From: a virus
Length of the DNA: 41,812 nt
Direction: 5' to 3' (one strand)
Virus record (IMG/VR): IMGVR_UViG_3300046500_000147
Span: 1 to 41,812 of that record
The position numbers and the translations under genes are program-made. Below are positions 6,536 through 13,414 of the stretch, in pieces (the stretch's first letter is position 1; each line of letters opens with the position of its first letter). The notes beneath the pieces are model-generated. The model was not told the DNA's origin and searched no databases. It saw only the letters and a program-made list of their open reading frames with translations.

Positions 6536-8292
6536 GCCGCCCTCGCCAGTAACTGTTCGTGCTCGATGTTCGCCCGGATCAGGGCGACGGCCGGCGGCGG
6601 CGATACGCTGTTGCCGATCATGCGCACCTGGTCACTGGCCGACAGGCGCTTCGTCACCGCCTTACCGCGCTTGTTCACGTAGGTGTAGAACGGGTCGAGG
6701 ATGTAGTCGCGGCGGAAGCCTTGGGCATTCGCGAGCTCGCGCGGCGCCAGCATGCGCAGGCCGATGTCGACGACTTCCATCAGCTCGCCGTTGATCGTCA
6801 CCAGTTCCGGACACTCGGCGTCCTTCAGGCTCGGGCAATACTCGCGCAGGAACGCGCGCACCTGCTCGCGGCGCGCGGCGGTTTGGCCCGGGTTGGCCAG
6901 CGTGGTGCGCATCTCGGCGTGATGCTGCCCGCCGGCGCTGACGGTGGCCAGCGGGTCGTTCACTGCCGCGGCGGTACTGGTGCCGCGCAGCTTGACCAGG
7001 TTGCTGGTCACGACCGCATGGCGGTTCTCGGTGACGATTGTCGCAAGCGGCGCCGCCGCGTCGTAGGCGCCGTTGTTGTTGCTCTTGTTGTCGATCGTAA
7101 CCAGGTGCGCCGTGACGAGCGAGTTGTGGTCGGTCGTCGTGACGGTCGGCATAGGCTGCTCGACGCTGGCGCCGACCACGCCCTTGTAGTGCTTCGCCAG
7201 GTAGGCGCAGGTGACGCCCATGCGGTCCTTCGTGACGACGGTCGGCAGCGGCCGGTCGATGGCAACGTTTTGGCTGCCGCTCTTGTAGTACTGGACCAGC
7301 GACGCGGAAACAAGCGCGAGCTCGCCGCGGTTTGCGCAGGTGACGGTCGGAAGTGGCTGGTCGATCGAATTGATCCGGTCCGAGCCCTGGTGCGTCAGCG
7401 GGACGATGAAGGGTCGCGCAGCATCCTTGACGTAGCGTTCGAAGCCGCGGCCCACGCGGCGCAGTGTCGCTGTCGCCAGGGGCTTCTTGCGATCGAAGAT
7501 CGAGCGGCATGGGATCGCCCAGTCGATGCAGTCGGCCGCCGTCACGAACGGCAGCAGCTTGCCCGACTTCACCTCCAGCGAATCGGGATGTCCGTGCGTC
7601 GGAGCTGGCCAGCGGATTGCGATGCCGTCGCGGCGCATCACCATGAACAGGCGCTTGCGGATCGTTCCGGCGCCGTAGTCGCACGCGCGCAGCACGCGCC
7701 ACTCGACCTTGTAGCCCAGGCCCGCGTAGATCCGCTCGAGCGGGAATTCCTCGCCGAGCGTGTCGCGGATCTCCTGGACGTCCGGGTGGTCCGGTGACAG
7801 GCCCGTGGTCAGCGCAGCGATGAACGCTTTGAAGGTGCGGCCCTTGTGGGCCTTGATCGGGCGTCCGGTCTCGTCCAGCGGACCCCAGCCCTCGAACTCC
7901 TCGACGTTCTCGAGGAACATCAGGCGCGGCGCCAGCTGCACACCCCACTTGAGCACGACCCAGGCCAGGCCGCGTACCTTCTGGTTCAGGATGTTGAAGC
8001 CCTTGGCCTTCGAGAAGTGCGTGCACGTCGGCGAGAACCAGGCCGCGCCCAGAGGGCCGTCGCCGATCGCGCGCAGCAGATCGACCAGGAATACGTCTTC
8101 ACGATAGTGGCGCGTGGTCGGGTGGTTTGCCGTGTGCATTGCCAGCGCGGGGCCGTCGTGATTGACGGCGATGTCCGGATCACGTCCGAAGGCTTCTCGG
8201 ATTGCTTCGCTGGCGCCACCGCCGCCGGCGAAGTTGTCGGCGATGCGCTCATGCCCGAACCCGAGCGGTAGGGTAAAGTCGTCACGCTTCAT
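6532..8292 (-). CDS. C5 cytosine-specific DNA methyltransferase with repeat-rich target region
   Basis: 586 aa, expected to transfer a methyl group from S-adenosylmethionine to C5 of cytosine, probably protecting phage DNA. Motif I FAGGGGASEAI (21-31); motif IV SPTCTHFSKAKG with catalytic C90; motif VI ENV (128-130); motif VIII IRKRLF (211-216); motif X RMIGNSVSPP near the C-terminus. Between VIII and X is an expanded region (265-470) with six copies of a P-(L/M)-(A/P)-T-(V/I/A) motif, at about 270, 313, 348, 380, 415 and 447, spaced 32-43 residues. No partner restriction enzyme is seen, so it is an orphan methylase. Length exceeds a minimal Dcm because of the repeats. Confidence 0.92.
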   Translation of the reverse strand: MKRDDFTLPLGFGHERIADNFAGGGGASEAIREAFGRDPDIAVNHDGPALAMHTANHPTTRHYREDVFLVDLLRAIGDGPLGAAWFSPTCTHFSKAKGFNILNQKVRGLAWVVLKWGVQLAPRLMFLENVEEFEGWGPLDETGRPIKAHKGRTFKAFIAALTTGLSPDHPDVQEIRDTLGEEFPLERIYAGLGYKVEWRVLRACDYGAGTIRKRLFMVMRRDGIAIRWPAPTHGHPDSLEVKSGKLLPFVTAADCIDWAIPCRSIFDRKKPLATATLRRVGRGFERYVKDAARPFIVPLTHQGSDRINSIDQPLPTVTCANRGELALVSASLVQYYKSGSQNVAIDRPLPTVVTKDRMGVTCAYLAKHYKGVVGASVEQPMPTVTTTDHNSLVTAHLVTIDNKSNNNGAYDAAAPLATIVTENRHAVVTSNLVKLRGTSTAAAVNDPLATVSAGGQHHAEMRTTLANPGQTAARREQVRAFLREYCPSLKDAECPELVTINGELMEVVDIGLRMLAPRELANAQGFRRDYILDPFYTYVNKRGKAVTKRLSASDQVRMIGNSVSPPPAVALIRANIEHEQLLARAA

Positions 8293-8304
8293 GTTCTATT
8301 TTCG

Positions 8305-8709
8305 TTATTGGAGGATGGGTCGACCACGGTGGCAAACGCCTCGACCTCGCGCCACGGCGCGGCTGAAGCGCTGCAGTGGCACGCGGTGCAGACCGGCGTC
8401 GATATCGGCGAGCACCTGGCGCAGGCGCAGCGCCTCCTCGGGCTCCACGGTGATGGTGCGGCTCTGCTCATAGCGGTCGCAGATCCGGTTCATCAAGGCC
8501 GATCCAGGCTCAACCAGGTGGCCGTTCATGCCGGCGCGCACGAGCGAGGCGAGCATCTTCGACAGGGTGTTGTACGAGTCAATGGATGGGTGCCCGATAA
8601 GGGATTCGCCCGCCATGCGGATCTGCAGCGCGAGTCGGTCGCGGGTCTCCACGGTCATTGGCACGTTGGCTTTGGCCTGGAATTGCGGACGGCGTTGGTA
8701 ACGGTGCAT
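8305..8709 (-). CDS. Conserved phage early protein (134 aa)
   Basis: 134 aa. The segment NVPMTVETRDRLALQIRMA followed by LSKMLASLVRAGM resembles a conserved small phage protein often mislabelled as a Fis-family regulator in Burkholderiales phages. Mainly helical. The C-terminal helix EEALRLRQVLADIDAGLHRVP is also typical. No DNA-binding motif is convincing. It lies between DUF2303 and the methyltransferase. Confidence 0.6.
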   Translation of the reverse strand: MHRYQRRPQFQAKANVPMTVETRDRLALQIRMAGESLIGHPSIDSYNTLSKMLASLVRAGMNGHLVEPGSALMNRICDRYEQSRTITVEPEEALRLRQVLADIDAGLHRVPLQRFSRAVARGRGVCHRGRPILQ

Positions 8710-8726
8710 GGCGGGCGCTCCAGGGC

Positions 8727-9623
8727 TTACGGCTTGCCGATCAGGACCGTGAAGCCGCTCTCGCGCGCTTTGTCCACGTAGGCCTTGAACGCATCCTCGA
8801 TCGCGTTCTCCGCGCGGTCCAGTTCGTACCAGAACTTGACCTTGCCGGCGCCCAGGCGGTACTTCAGGCGGGCGCGTACCTTGTAGCCTTCGCCATTCTT
8901 GAAGAGGCGCAGGCCGAGAGCGAACTCGCGCGGGATCGTGACGTCGCCGGCGCCGGCCCGGGCGTCGATGGTCTCGGTGTAGGTCAGCTGGACCTGGCCG
9001 TTGTCGAGGCGGCGGTGGGAGTTGAAGTTGACTTCGGTCTTGGCAGACAGCGTCAGCGCGATCTGCAGCATGGTTTCGCCGCTCGGTTCGGCGATGTCGG
9101 CGATGTTGTCCTCGAGGAAGGTGGCGAACTCTTCCTGCTCCATCGGGCGCTTGTCGTTCTTGTGCCATCCGGCGAATTCGCGGCTGAGCTCGGCGTCGTA
9201 GGTCACACGGAAGTCGCGCCAGCCCGGCATGCCTTCGTGGTCGGCGCCGTGGTCGTTCAGCACCGCGACCAACGAGCGCGTGTTCGGGTCGGCGTAGATG
9301 TAGCAGTCGTCCGGCGTGGCCTGGTCGGAGACGTACTTCAGGAAGCTGGGCAGATCCGACAGGGCGACGGTGCCACGCTTGCGGTACGGCTCCGGCAATG
9401 CTTCCTCGATCTTCTTAGTGACATCGACGTGGTTGTAATCCTGCGGCAGCACCAGGAAGTGAGCGTCGCCGATCGAACGCACACCGGTGGCGGCTACGGT
9501 TAGGGCTCCCAGCTGCTTGATCGTGGATTCATTGAGCTCCAGGTGCTCTTGGGGTTGGGCTGCGAAGCGGGCCGGCTGGCCGACGCCGGCGTCGGATGCG
9601 GGCGTGTTGTTGGTGTCGTTCAT
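8727..9623 (-). CDS. DUF2303 family protein (YfdQ-like)
   Basis: 298 aa, matching the DUF2303/YfdQ family throughout: an early GDAHFLVLPQDYNHVDVTKK block, SLVAVLNDHGADHEGMPGWR, FATFLEDNIADI, SAKTEVNFNSHRRLDNGQVQ and the C-terminal FKNGEGYKVRARLKYR. The family is common in temperate phages and prophages, next to the small partner encoded upstream here. Its function is not established. It starts in an ATGA overlap with that partner, so the two are made together. Soluble. Confidence 0.9.
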   Translation of the reverse strand: MNDTNNTPASDAGVGQPARFAAQPQEHLELNESTIKQLGALTVAATGVRSIGDAHFLVLPQDYNHVDVTKKIEEALPEPYRKRGTVALSDLPSFLKYVSDQATPDDCYIYADPNTRSLVAVLNDHGADHEGMPGWRDFRVTYDAELSREFAGWHKNDKRPMEQEEFATFLEDNIADIAEPSGETMLQIALTLSAKTEVNFNSHRRLDNGQVQLTYTETIDARAGAGDVTIPREFALGLRLFKNGEGYKVRARLKYRLGAGKVKFWYELDRAENAIEDAFKAYVDKARESGFTVLIGKP

Positions 9624-9970
9624 GCTTGTGCTTCCTTCAGTTGGGTGGGTTGTTCCGTCTGCACTTCGCGGAGGGGCAGCGACTGCTGGCGGGGATGGTT
9701 GCGGGAGAGCTGGTTGTCATCGTTGACCCAGAAGAAGTCCTCGCCGCGTTCAGGCTTGGGCAGGTCGACCTTGACAGCGTCGGTGATGACCACCTTGTCG
9801 ACGTCACGGCCGCGCGCGCCCGGCTTGATCTTCAGTTGCAGCGTCAAGGTGCCGCCCTTGCCGGTGTCCTTGACTGCTGCGAGCAGATCGGCCAGGCCGG
9901 CCGACAGCTCGGAGTGGGCGCGGCCGTCGCGCAGGTCCTGCAAAAACACGGCGAATGCTTGGGTGCTCAT
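9620..9970 (-). CDS. DUF2303-partner phage protein (116 aa)
   Basis: 116 aa, directly upstream of and coupled (ATGA) to the DUF2303 gene. The sequence TLTLQLKIKPGARGRDVDKV...ITDAVKVDLPKPERGEDFFWV followed by LSRNHPRQ is recurrent in genes immediately before DUF2303 genes in other phages. It appears to be a small alpha/beta protein with a disordered C-terminus. Function unknown; gene order suggests a joint role. Confidence 0.75.
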   Translation of the reverse strand: MSTQAFAVFLQDLRDGRAHSELSAGLADLLAAVKDTGKGGTLTLQLKIKPGARGRDVDKVVITDAVKVDLPKPERGEDFFWVNDDNQLSRNHPRQQSLPLREVQTEQPTQLKEAQA

Positions 9971-9993
9971 GGGGTGTTTGCTCCTGGTGGTGG

Positions 9994-10191
9994 TTAATCG
10001 TGGTCGTTGGCCTGCAGCTTCTTCACGTCGACCCAGCCGGCGCGGCGGCGCATCGGCACCCGTGCCACGATCTCGAGCACGAGCTTCAGGCTGGGGATCT
10101 GCAGCATCTCGTCGAGTGGCACGGTGGCGCGCAGCTTGCGGTGGGCTGCTTCGAGCGCCAGGCGGTCAGGGATCGGGCGCGGCGTCGGCAT
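9994..10191 (-). CDS. Small hypothetical early protein (65 aa)
   Basis: 65 aa, unrecognised. The ATG at 10191 shares its A with the preceding stop (TGATG), a typical coupling overlap; longer upstream extensions are rejected. Basic and helical, with VPMRRRAGWVDVKKLQ near the end. Confidence 0.6.
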   Translation of the reverse strand: MPTPRPIPDRLALEAAHRKLRATVPLDEMLQIPSLKLVLEIVARVPMRRRAGWVDVKKLQANDHD

Positions 10192-10421
10192 CACGCTGAC
10201 TCCGGGCAGGCGGCAAGGGAAAGGCTGGCAGCCGAGGGTGGGGTCGTCAGCATCATCGACCACAGCGCGTCCTCGGTGTCCAGTTCGCCCATGGAGAACA
10301 TCCGGCCATAGAGCTTGCACACGAAGGCCGCCATTCGCGCATCGGGATCGTCTGGGTGAGCCGCAGTCGCCGCTGCAGCGCAGCTGATGATGGCTGTGCG
10401 TAAGGTCTGTGCATCAGCCAT
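10191..10421 (-). CDS. Small hypothetical early protein (76 aa)
   Basis: 76 aa, unrecognised. The ATG at 10421 overlaps the previous gene by 8 bp and the stop forms TGATG with the next start. Helical; the segment AFVCKLYGRMFSMGELDTEDAL looks like a folded core. No membrane segment. Confidence 0.6.
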   Translation of the reverse strand: MADAQTLRTAIISCAAAATAAHPDDPDARMAAFVCKLYGRMFSMGELDTEDALWSMMLTTPPSAASLSLAACPESA

Positions 10422-10575
10422 GGCGCGCCTCGTCCAGCTGGACCACGGTGACGCCGCAAGGCTCGTCGCCGAACAGCGCGCGGGCGCTTTCGTCGGCATC
10501 GACGCTGGTGCGCGCGATAGCGAAAAAGGTGACGTGGTCGGTGAGGGTGCGCGCAGTGATCAGGAAAGTGCTCAT
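10414..10575 (-). CDS. First gene of the leftward early operon (53 aa)
   Basis: 53 aa, unrecognised. The frame remains open upstream, but that part runs through the operator/promoter cluster B, so the ATG at 10575 (MSTFLITART) is the logical start. It is the promoter-proximal gene of the early operon and would be the first product at induction. A compact alpha/beta pattern is likely. Confidence 0.55.
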   Translation of the reverse strand: MSTFLITARTLTDHVTFFAIARTSVDADESARALFGDEPCGVTVVQLDEARHG

Positions 10576-10603
10576 TGGATGCCCCGGTGGGTGAGATACA
10601 GCT

Positions 10604-10644
10604 AGGTTAGTGAATACTAAACTTCTCGTCAAGTAATTACTAAA
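10604..10644 (-). promoter_or_regulatory. Early-left operon promoter with two operators (cluster B)
   Basis: Reading leftward: -35 TTGACG (10632-10627), 17-bp spacer, -10 TAACCT (10609-10604). Operator B1 GTTAGTGAATACTAAA (10606-10621) covers the -10; B2 TCAAGTAATTACTAAA (10629-10644) covers the -35. Centres are 23 bp apart, as in cluster A. This is the functional counterpart of a lambda PL/OL region for the 10575-1665 operon. Confidence 0.78.
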
Positions 10645-10654
10645 CATCGAGGCG

Positions 10655-10679
10655 AAAAAAAAGCCCGCGTGTGGCGAGC
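10655..10679 (-). terminator. Rho-independent terminator after the Arc-like/membrane gene pair
   Basis: On the - strand GCTCGC, loop CACAC, GCGGGC (one G-U pair) and then eight T. It lies between the stop at 10701 and operator cluster B, so lysogeny transcripts from the right should end before the early-left promoter. Confidence 0.8.
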
Positions 10680-10700
10680 TTTGATTCAACGAGGAGGCGG

Positions 10701-11189
10701 TCAGCGGATCGTATGGCCGTTGATGGTGAGCTGGGTAATCGTGCCAGTATCGACGTCGCCGATGCAGCTGGCGGACATCTTCTCCGCGGCGCCGAACTGG
10801 TTGGAAAAGGTGAAGCTACCGGTCGGCCAGGCGAAGTAGAACTCGTTGCCGGATCCGTGGTTGCGTGTGTAGGGCGGCATCTCGGCGCCGCCGAAACGGG
10901 CCTGGGCCTGGATAGCCTGCTGGCAGGCCAGCAGCGCACGCTGGACCTGGCGCGCGTGTGCCTGGTCGGCTGACGGCACTGCCAGTCGGTAGGCGATGAA
11001 TCCCACGATGGGAATGCAGCAGAACATCGCCACCAGGCCGACCTTATGGCCGAAGCTCGCCGCGCTGGCGTGACGCTTTGTGGTCAAGTTCTTTACTGCG
11101 GGAGGTGGCAGGGGCGTACTGCAGCGCGGGCACGCGGTCGCCGCCTGGATCGCGAGGTGGGCTTTACAGCCAGGGCACTGGATCGTCAT
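10701..11189 (-). CDS. Zinc-ribbon membrane-anchored protein
   Basis: 162 aa. The N-terminus is a four-cysteine zinc ribbon (CPGC at 5-8, CPRC at 19-22). One membrane span (VGLVAMFCCIPIVGFIAYRL, ~50-69) follows, then an outside domain with ACQQAI...FGGAEMPPYT...YFAWPTGSFTF and CIGDVDTGTITQLTINGHTI. That domain resembles small exported proteins common in betaproteobacteria. It starts in an ATGA overlap with the Arc-like gene and is followed by a terminator. Being in the repressor block it may be expressed in lysogens; an envelope role such as superinfection exclusion is a guess. Confidence 0.7.
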   Translation of the reverse strand: MTIQCPGCKAHLAIQAATACPRCSTPLPPPAVKNLTTKRHASAASFGHKVGLVAMFCCIPIVGFIAYRLAVPSADQAHARQVQRALLACQQAIQAQARFGGAEMPPYTRNHGSGNEFYFAWPTGSFTFSNQFGAAEKMSASCIGDVDTGTITQLTINGHTIR

Positions 11190-11476
11190 CGGCGTTGAGG
11201 GCTGATAGCGTCAATGATTTGCTGAACCATGGCCTGCGTCCTCTCGTTCTGCCGCATCACGTCGCGCAACGATGCGCCACCCGAGGTCAGGCTCGAGAGG
11301 GTGCGCAAGCGTTGGATGATCTCGTCGTTCATAGAATGTCCGGCTCGTGCTGCGGCATCCTTGACCTCTGTGTGTAAGTCGGGCGGCAAGCGAACGGTCG
11401 TGGTAGGGCGCGTCGTCGTCTTCTTTTCTGGCGGCATCGCGCGATTCTTGCGCGAACCATAGTTTTCGTGTTGCAT
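11186..11476 (-). CDS. Arc-like ribbon-helix-helix repressor
   Basis: 96 aa. Residues ~22-60 (TTRPTTTVRLPPDLHTEVKD then AAARAGHSMNDEIIQRLRTL) form a typical Arc/MetJ ribbon-helix-helix: a short DNA-contacting strand and two helices with the S-M-N-x-E-I motif. A C-terminal helical tail follows. The start at 11476 gives MQHENYG; an internal ATG at 11437 (MPPEKK) is possible. A perfect 8-bp-arm palindrome abuts the start (11478-11496) and may be its own operator. It is coupled to the membrane protein gene. Confidence 0.82.
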   Translation of the reverse strand: MQHENYGSRKNRAMPPEKKTTTRPTTTVRLPPDLHTEVKDAAARAGHSMNDEIIQRLRTLSSLTSGGASLRDVMRQNERTQAMVQQIIDAISPQRR

Positions 11477-11477
11477 G

Positions 11478-11496
11478 TGGCTTCATTTTGAAGCCA
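11478..11496. promoter_or_regulatory. Palindrome at the Arc-like gene start (candidate operator)
   Basis: TGGCTTCA-TTT-TGAAGCCA, perfect 8-bp arms, one base upstream of the ATG at 11476. RHH repressors often bind such short palindromes over their own promoters. As RNA it would also form a hairpin just upstream of the start codon, which could hinder initiation. Either reading is inference. Confidence 0.55.
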
Positions 11497-11564
11497 TAGT
11501 GTAACTGTGTGTATCTTTTCGGCAGGGCCATCTTCGAACCCTTCATAGGGGAACGTGAGAATCG

Positions 11565-11588
11565 GTTATTTTTCAGTCTGGAAATAAC
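11565..11588. promoter_or_regulatory. Dyad in the divergent gap 11497-11672
   Basis: Arms GTTATTT (11565-11571) and AAATAAC (11582-11588) with a 10-bp centre, lying between the leftward Arc-like gene and the rightward 55-aa gene. A regulator-binding site is possible. I see no other gene in this 176-bp gap. Confidence 0.35.
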
Positions 11589-11672
11589 GTGGGTTTCCAC
11601 CTCTGCTCATCATTTGTAGGAAGCCTCCTGCGTCATACAGTTTGCATAAATATTTACCGGAAGCGCAGTGTT

Positions 11673-11840
11673 ATGGATACGTTGAAAATGAAAGTACTGG
11701 CCGCCTTCGACAGGATGGATGAACAGGCCCGCGAGAGATTTGCGAAGATTGGTGAGCAATATGCGGTGCGGTGGCCGGAAAAGGTACCAACCCAGCCCCG
11801 TCTACTTCGCCTGGTTGTTTCCGACACTGCGAAGCGGTGA
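11673..11840 (+). CDS. Small helical protein convergent with the repressor gene (55 aa)
   Basis: 55 aa from the ATG at 11673, which has GGAAG upstream. The sequence LKMKVLAAFDRMDEQARERF followed by AKIGEQYAVRWPEK is strongly helical, then PRLLRLVVS. Unrecognised. Its last 39 bp overlap the 3' end of the CI-like gene on the other strand, so the transcripts are antisense to each other. It may be a small lysogeny regulator; a chance frame cannot be excluded. Confidence 0.5.
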   Translation: MDTLKMKVLAAFDRMDEQARERFAKIGEQYAVRWPEKVPTQPRLLRLVVSDTAKR

Positions 11841-12200
11841 TCGTTCTTTCTCACTCACGTCGGCAGCCACTTCCATTTCTTCCTTTCCGCGCTCGCTCGA
11901 TGCGCGAAACTGGGTCAGCAGGTTCATTTCCCGTTGCGTGACCCACACCAGGTCCATACGTTCAGGCTTGGCTTCAGCCTCCGGGCGAGGCTCGGGCGCT
12001 TTCTCCGCCTCTCGTGGCGTGTCCAGGTAGAGTGTGCCCATGTTGTAGTCGGTCTCGAGCCGGCGTGCCGCGCGCTCGCCAAACGGTGCCGTCCCGACGA
12101 CCAGCTGCGAAAAGTAACTACGCTCGGCCGCGGGGGTCGGGTGCGTCTCTAGCCAAGCCTTCAGGTTCGCTCGCCTGAGCTCTGTAAGTTCCATCTTCAT
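11802..12200 (-). CDS. CI-like phage repressor, short form without peptidase domain
   Basis: 132 aa from the ATG at 12200. The N-terminal half reads as a small helix-turn-helix of phage repressor type (ELRRANLKAWLETH, AAERSYFSQLVVG, FGERAARRLETDYNMGTLYL). A charged linker and a C-terminal helix pair (VTQREMNLLTQFRASSERGK) follow, as in short repressors of Burkholderiales phages. There is no S24/LexA-type peptidase, so self-cleavage with RecA is not expected. It is divergent from the Cro-like gene, with five operators between. A possible -10 TAAACT 8 bases from the ATG suggests a leaderless message. It is the best candidate for the master repressor. Confidence 0.78.
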   Translation of the reverse strand: MKMELTELRRANLKAWLETHPTPAAERSYFSQLVVGTAPFGERAARRLETDYNMGTLYLDTPREAEKAPEPRPEAEAKPERMDLVWVTQREMNLLTQFRASSERGKEEMEVAADVSEKERSPLRSVGNNQAK

Positions 12201-12208
12201 GGGGCGCG

Positions 12209-12303
12209 AGTTTAGCATTTTCTAAATTAATACTCACTTGACAACAATTTAGTAATTACTTGATTAGTAGTTACTTGACGGCAGGTTTAGCAAACACTAA
12301 ACT
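12209..12303. promoter_or_regulatory. Lysis-lysogeny switch: five operators and divergent promoters (cluster C)
   Basis: Operators C1 TTTAGCATTTTCTAAA (12211-12226), C2 ATTAATACTCACTTGA (12226-12241), C3 TTTAGTAATTACTTGA (12248-12263), C4 ATTAGTAGTTACTTGA (12263-12278) and C5 TTTAGCAAACACTAAA (12286-12301). Centre spacings are 15, 22, 15 and 23 bp. Rightward cro promoter: -35 TTGACG (12275-12280), 17 bp, -10 TAAACT (12298-12303), predicting a start near the ATG at 12310. Leftward repressor promoter: weak -35 GTGAGT (12237-12232), 17 bp, -10 TAAACT (12214-12209). A weak repressor promoter beside a strong cro promoter resembles lambda PRM/PR. Confidence 0.8.
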
Positions 12304-12309
12304 AGCCTC

Positions 12310-12612
12310 ATGGACCTCAAAACATACATCCAGGCCGACCGCGGCCGCGCATCCCGATTGGCAGAGCAACTCGGGATTTCCCGTTCCTACCTTTCCCAGA
12401 TGGCCAGTGGCACAGCGCCGATTTCGCCAGAGCGGTGCGTCGATATCGAACGTGAGACGAACCGCGAAGTAACCCGGCAGGACCTGCGGCCGGACGACTG
12501 GCGCCGCATATGGCCCGAACTTCCCGAGCCTGGTGCGGCGCCGCGTCGCCGAAAGGATGACCAAGGCGACGAGGCCGGGTTTCAGCCCGATCAAACAAGC
12601 GGTGATTCGTAA
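12310..12612 (+). CDS. Cro-like regulator of the YdaS family
   Basis: 100 aa. MDLKTYIQADRGRASRLAEQ, LGISRSYLSQMASGTAPISP and ERCVDIERETNREVTRQDLR follow the YdaS/Cro pattern of a four-helix HTH that starts at the very N-terminus and ends with a D-W-x-x-I-W-P-E segment. It is divergent from the CI-like gene and first in the rightward early transcript, the usual place for Cro. No ribosome site is visible, and the promoter places the transcript start at the ATG, suggesting a leaderless mRNA. The tail is polar. Confidence 0.85.
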   Translation: MDLKTYIQADRGRASRLAEQLGISRSYLSQMASGTAPISPERCVDIERETNREVTRQDLRPDDWRRIWPELPEPGAAPRRRKDDQGDEAGFQPDQTSGDS

Positions 12613-12728
12613 CGACGATATACCGCGACGGAGGGAGTTAGCACGCATTCGTTTGCTCTCGAAGAAATATTGCTTGAAGTTTATTTCCCGCCGTCATTTT
12701 GTGATTCATTTTTTAAAGGCCCTTCCAC

Positions 12729-13175
12729 ATGAACATTCTCGACGCGCTCTACGCCACGGTGCATGAAGCTCCAGGAGGCTGCGAAGCAGTCGCGGTCCGC
12801 ATGGGTATGAACCCGGGCGTGCTGCGCAATAAGGCGAACCCGTTCTGCGCGACCAACAAGCCGACGCTTGAGGAAGCGAACCGCCTGATGGGCCTGACCG
12901 GCGACTACCGGATCCTCCAGGCGCTGGCCGGCAATCATGGCTACGTGTGCATCAAGATGGATGAGGGCGTCGGCGCTTCGGACGTGGGCGTGCTCGAGTT
13001 GATGACCCGGGTGTGGTCGACGAACGGCGAGGTGGGAAAGGAAGTGCACGCGGCGCTCACGGATGGCCGCGTTACGCAGGACGAGGTCGAGCGGATCAGG
13101 AATGTGATCAAGGAAGCGGAGCGCGCCCTGGAGCAGGTGGTCGCCGGCATGGCCGGTATGGCTGAGCCACGCTAA
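12729..13175 (+). CDS. CII-like phage regulatory protein (CP76 family)
   Basis: 148 aa. The opening MNILDALYATVHEAPGGCEA and AVRMGMNPGVLRNKANPFCA, then KPTLEEANRLMGLTGDYRIL, is the hallmark of phage CII proteins of the CP76/PF06892 type, with an HTH near residues 20-50. The C-terminal helices (VGKEVHAALTDG...VERIRNVIKEAE) probably mediate oligomerisation. A 116-bp spacer separates it from the Cro-like gene. In lambda-like logic CII would favour repressor and integrase expression; that role here is inferred from family and position. Confidence 0.85.
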   Translation: MNILDALYATVHEAPGGCEAVAVRMGMNPGVLRNKANPFCATNKPTLEEANRLMGLTGDYRILQALAGNHGYVCIKMDEGVGASDVGVLELMTRVWSTNGEVGKEVHAALTDGRVTQDEVERIRNVIKEAERALEQVVAGMAGMAEPR

Positions 13176-13414
13176 TGGCCGGCCAATTCTCTCCGGCGAC
13201 TTTATCCATGCAAATGTCGGGCATGTACACCCCCAACCTTGAAACAATTTTAGCCGCTCGTCCACACGATACGATTGGGCAACCGCAGCCAGTGCACGCG
13301 GGCGGCATCGAACGCGTCAATAGTCCGCGCGAAAAGGCTGCAATGCTGGCGCGCCTAACGATCCAGCTGGCGATGCTGGGCGATGAACAGGAGGCCTGCG
13401 ATGGCCACGCTTGA
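13175..13414 (+). CDS. Small hypothetical protein between CII-like and primase-helicase (79 aa)
   Basis: 79 aa, unrecognised. The ATG shares its A with the previous stop (TAATG) and the end overlaps the primase-helicase start by 14 bp, so it is coupled on both sides. The C-terminal helix (PREKAAMLARLTIQLAMLGD) is the only clear element; the rest looks flexible. A replication accessory is a guess from position. Confidence 0.6.
   Translation: MAGQFSPATLSMQMSGMYTPNLETILAARPHDTIGQPQPVHAGGIERVNSPREKAAMLARLTIQLAMLGDEQEACDGHA

Noticed and set aside
12310-12612. YdaS-YdaT toxin-antitoxin pair
   Set aside because: The YdaS-like gene is divergent from a repressor and followed by a CII-like gene, so a Cro role fits; no YdaT-like toxin is next to it.
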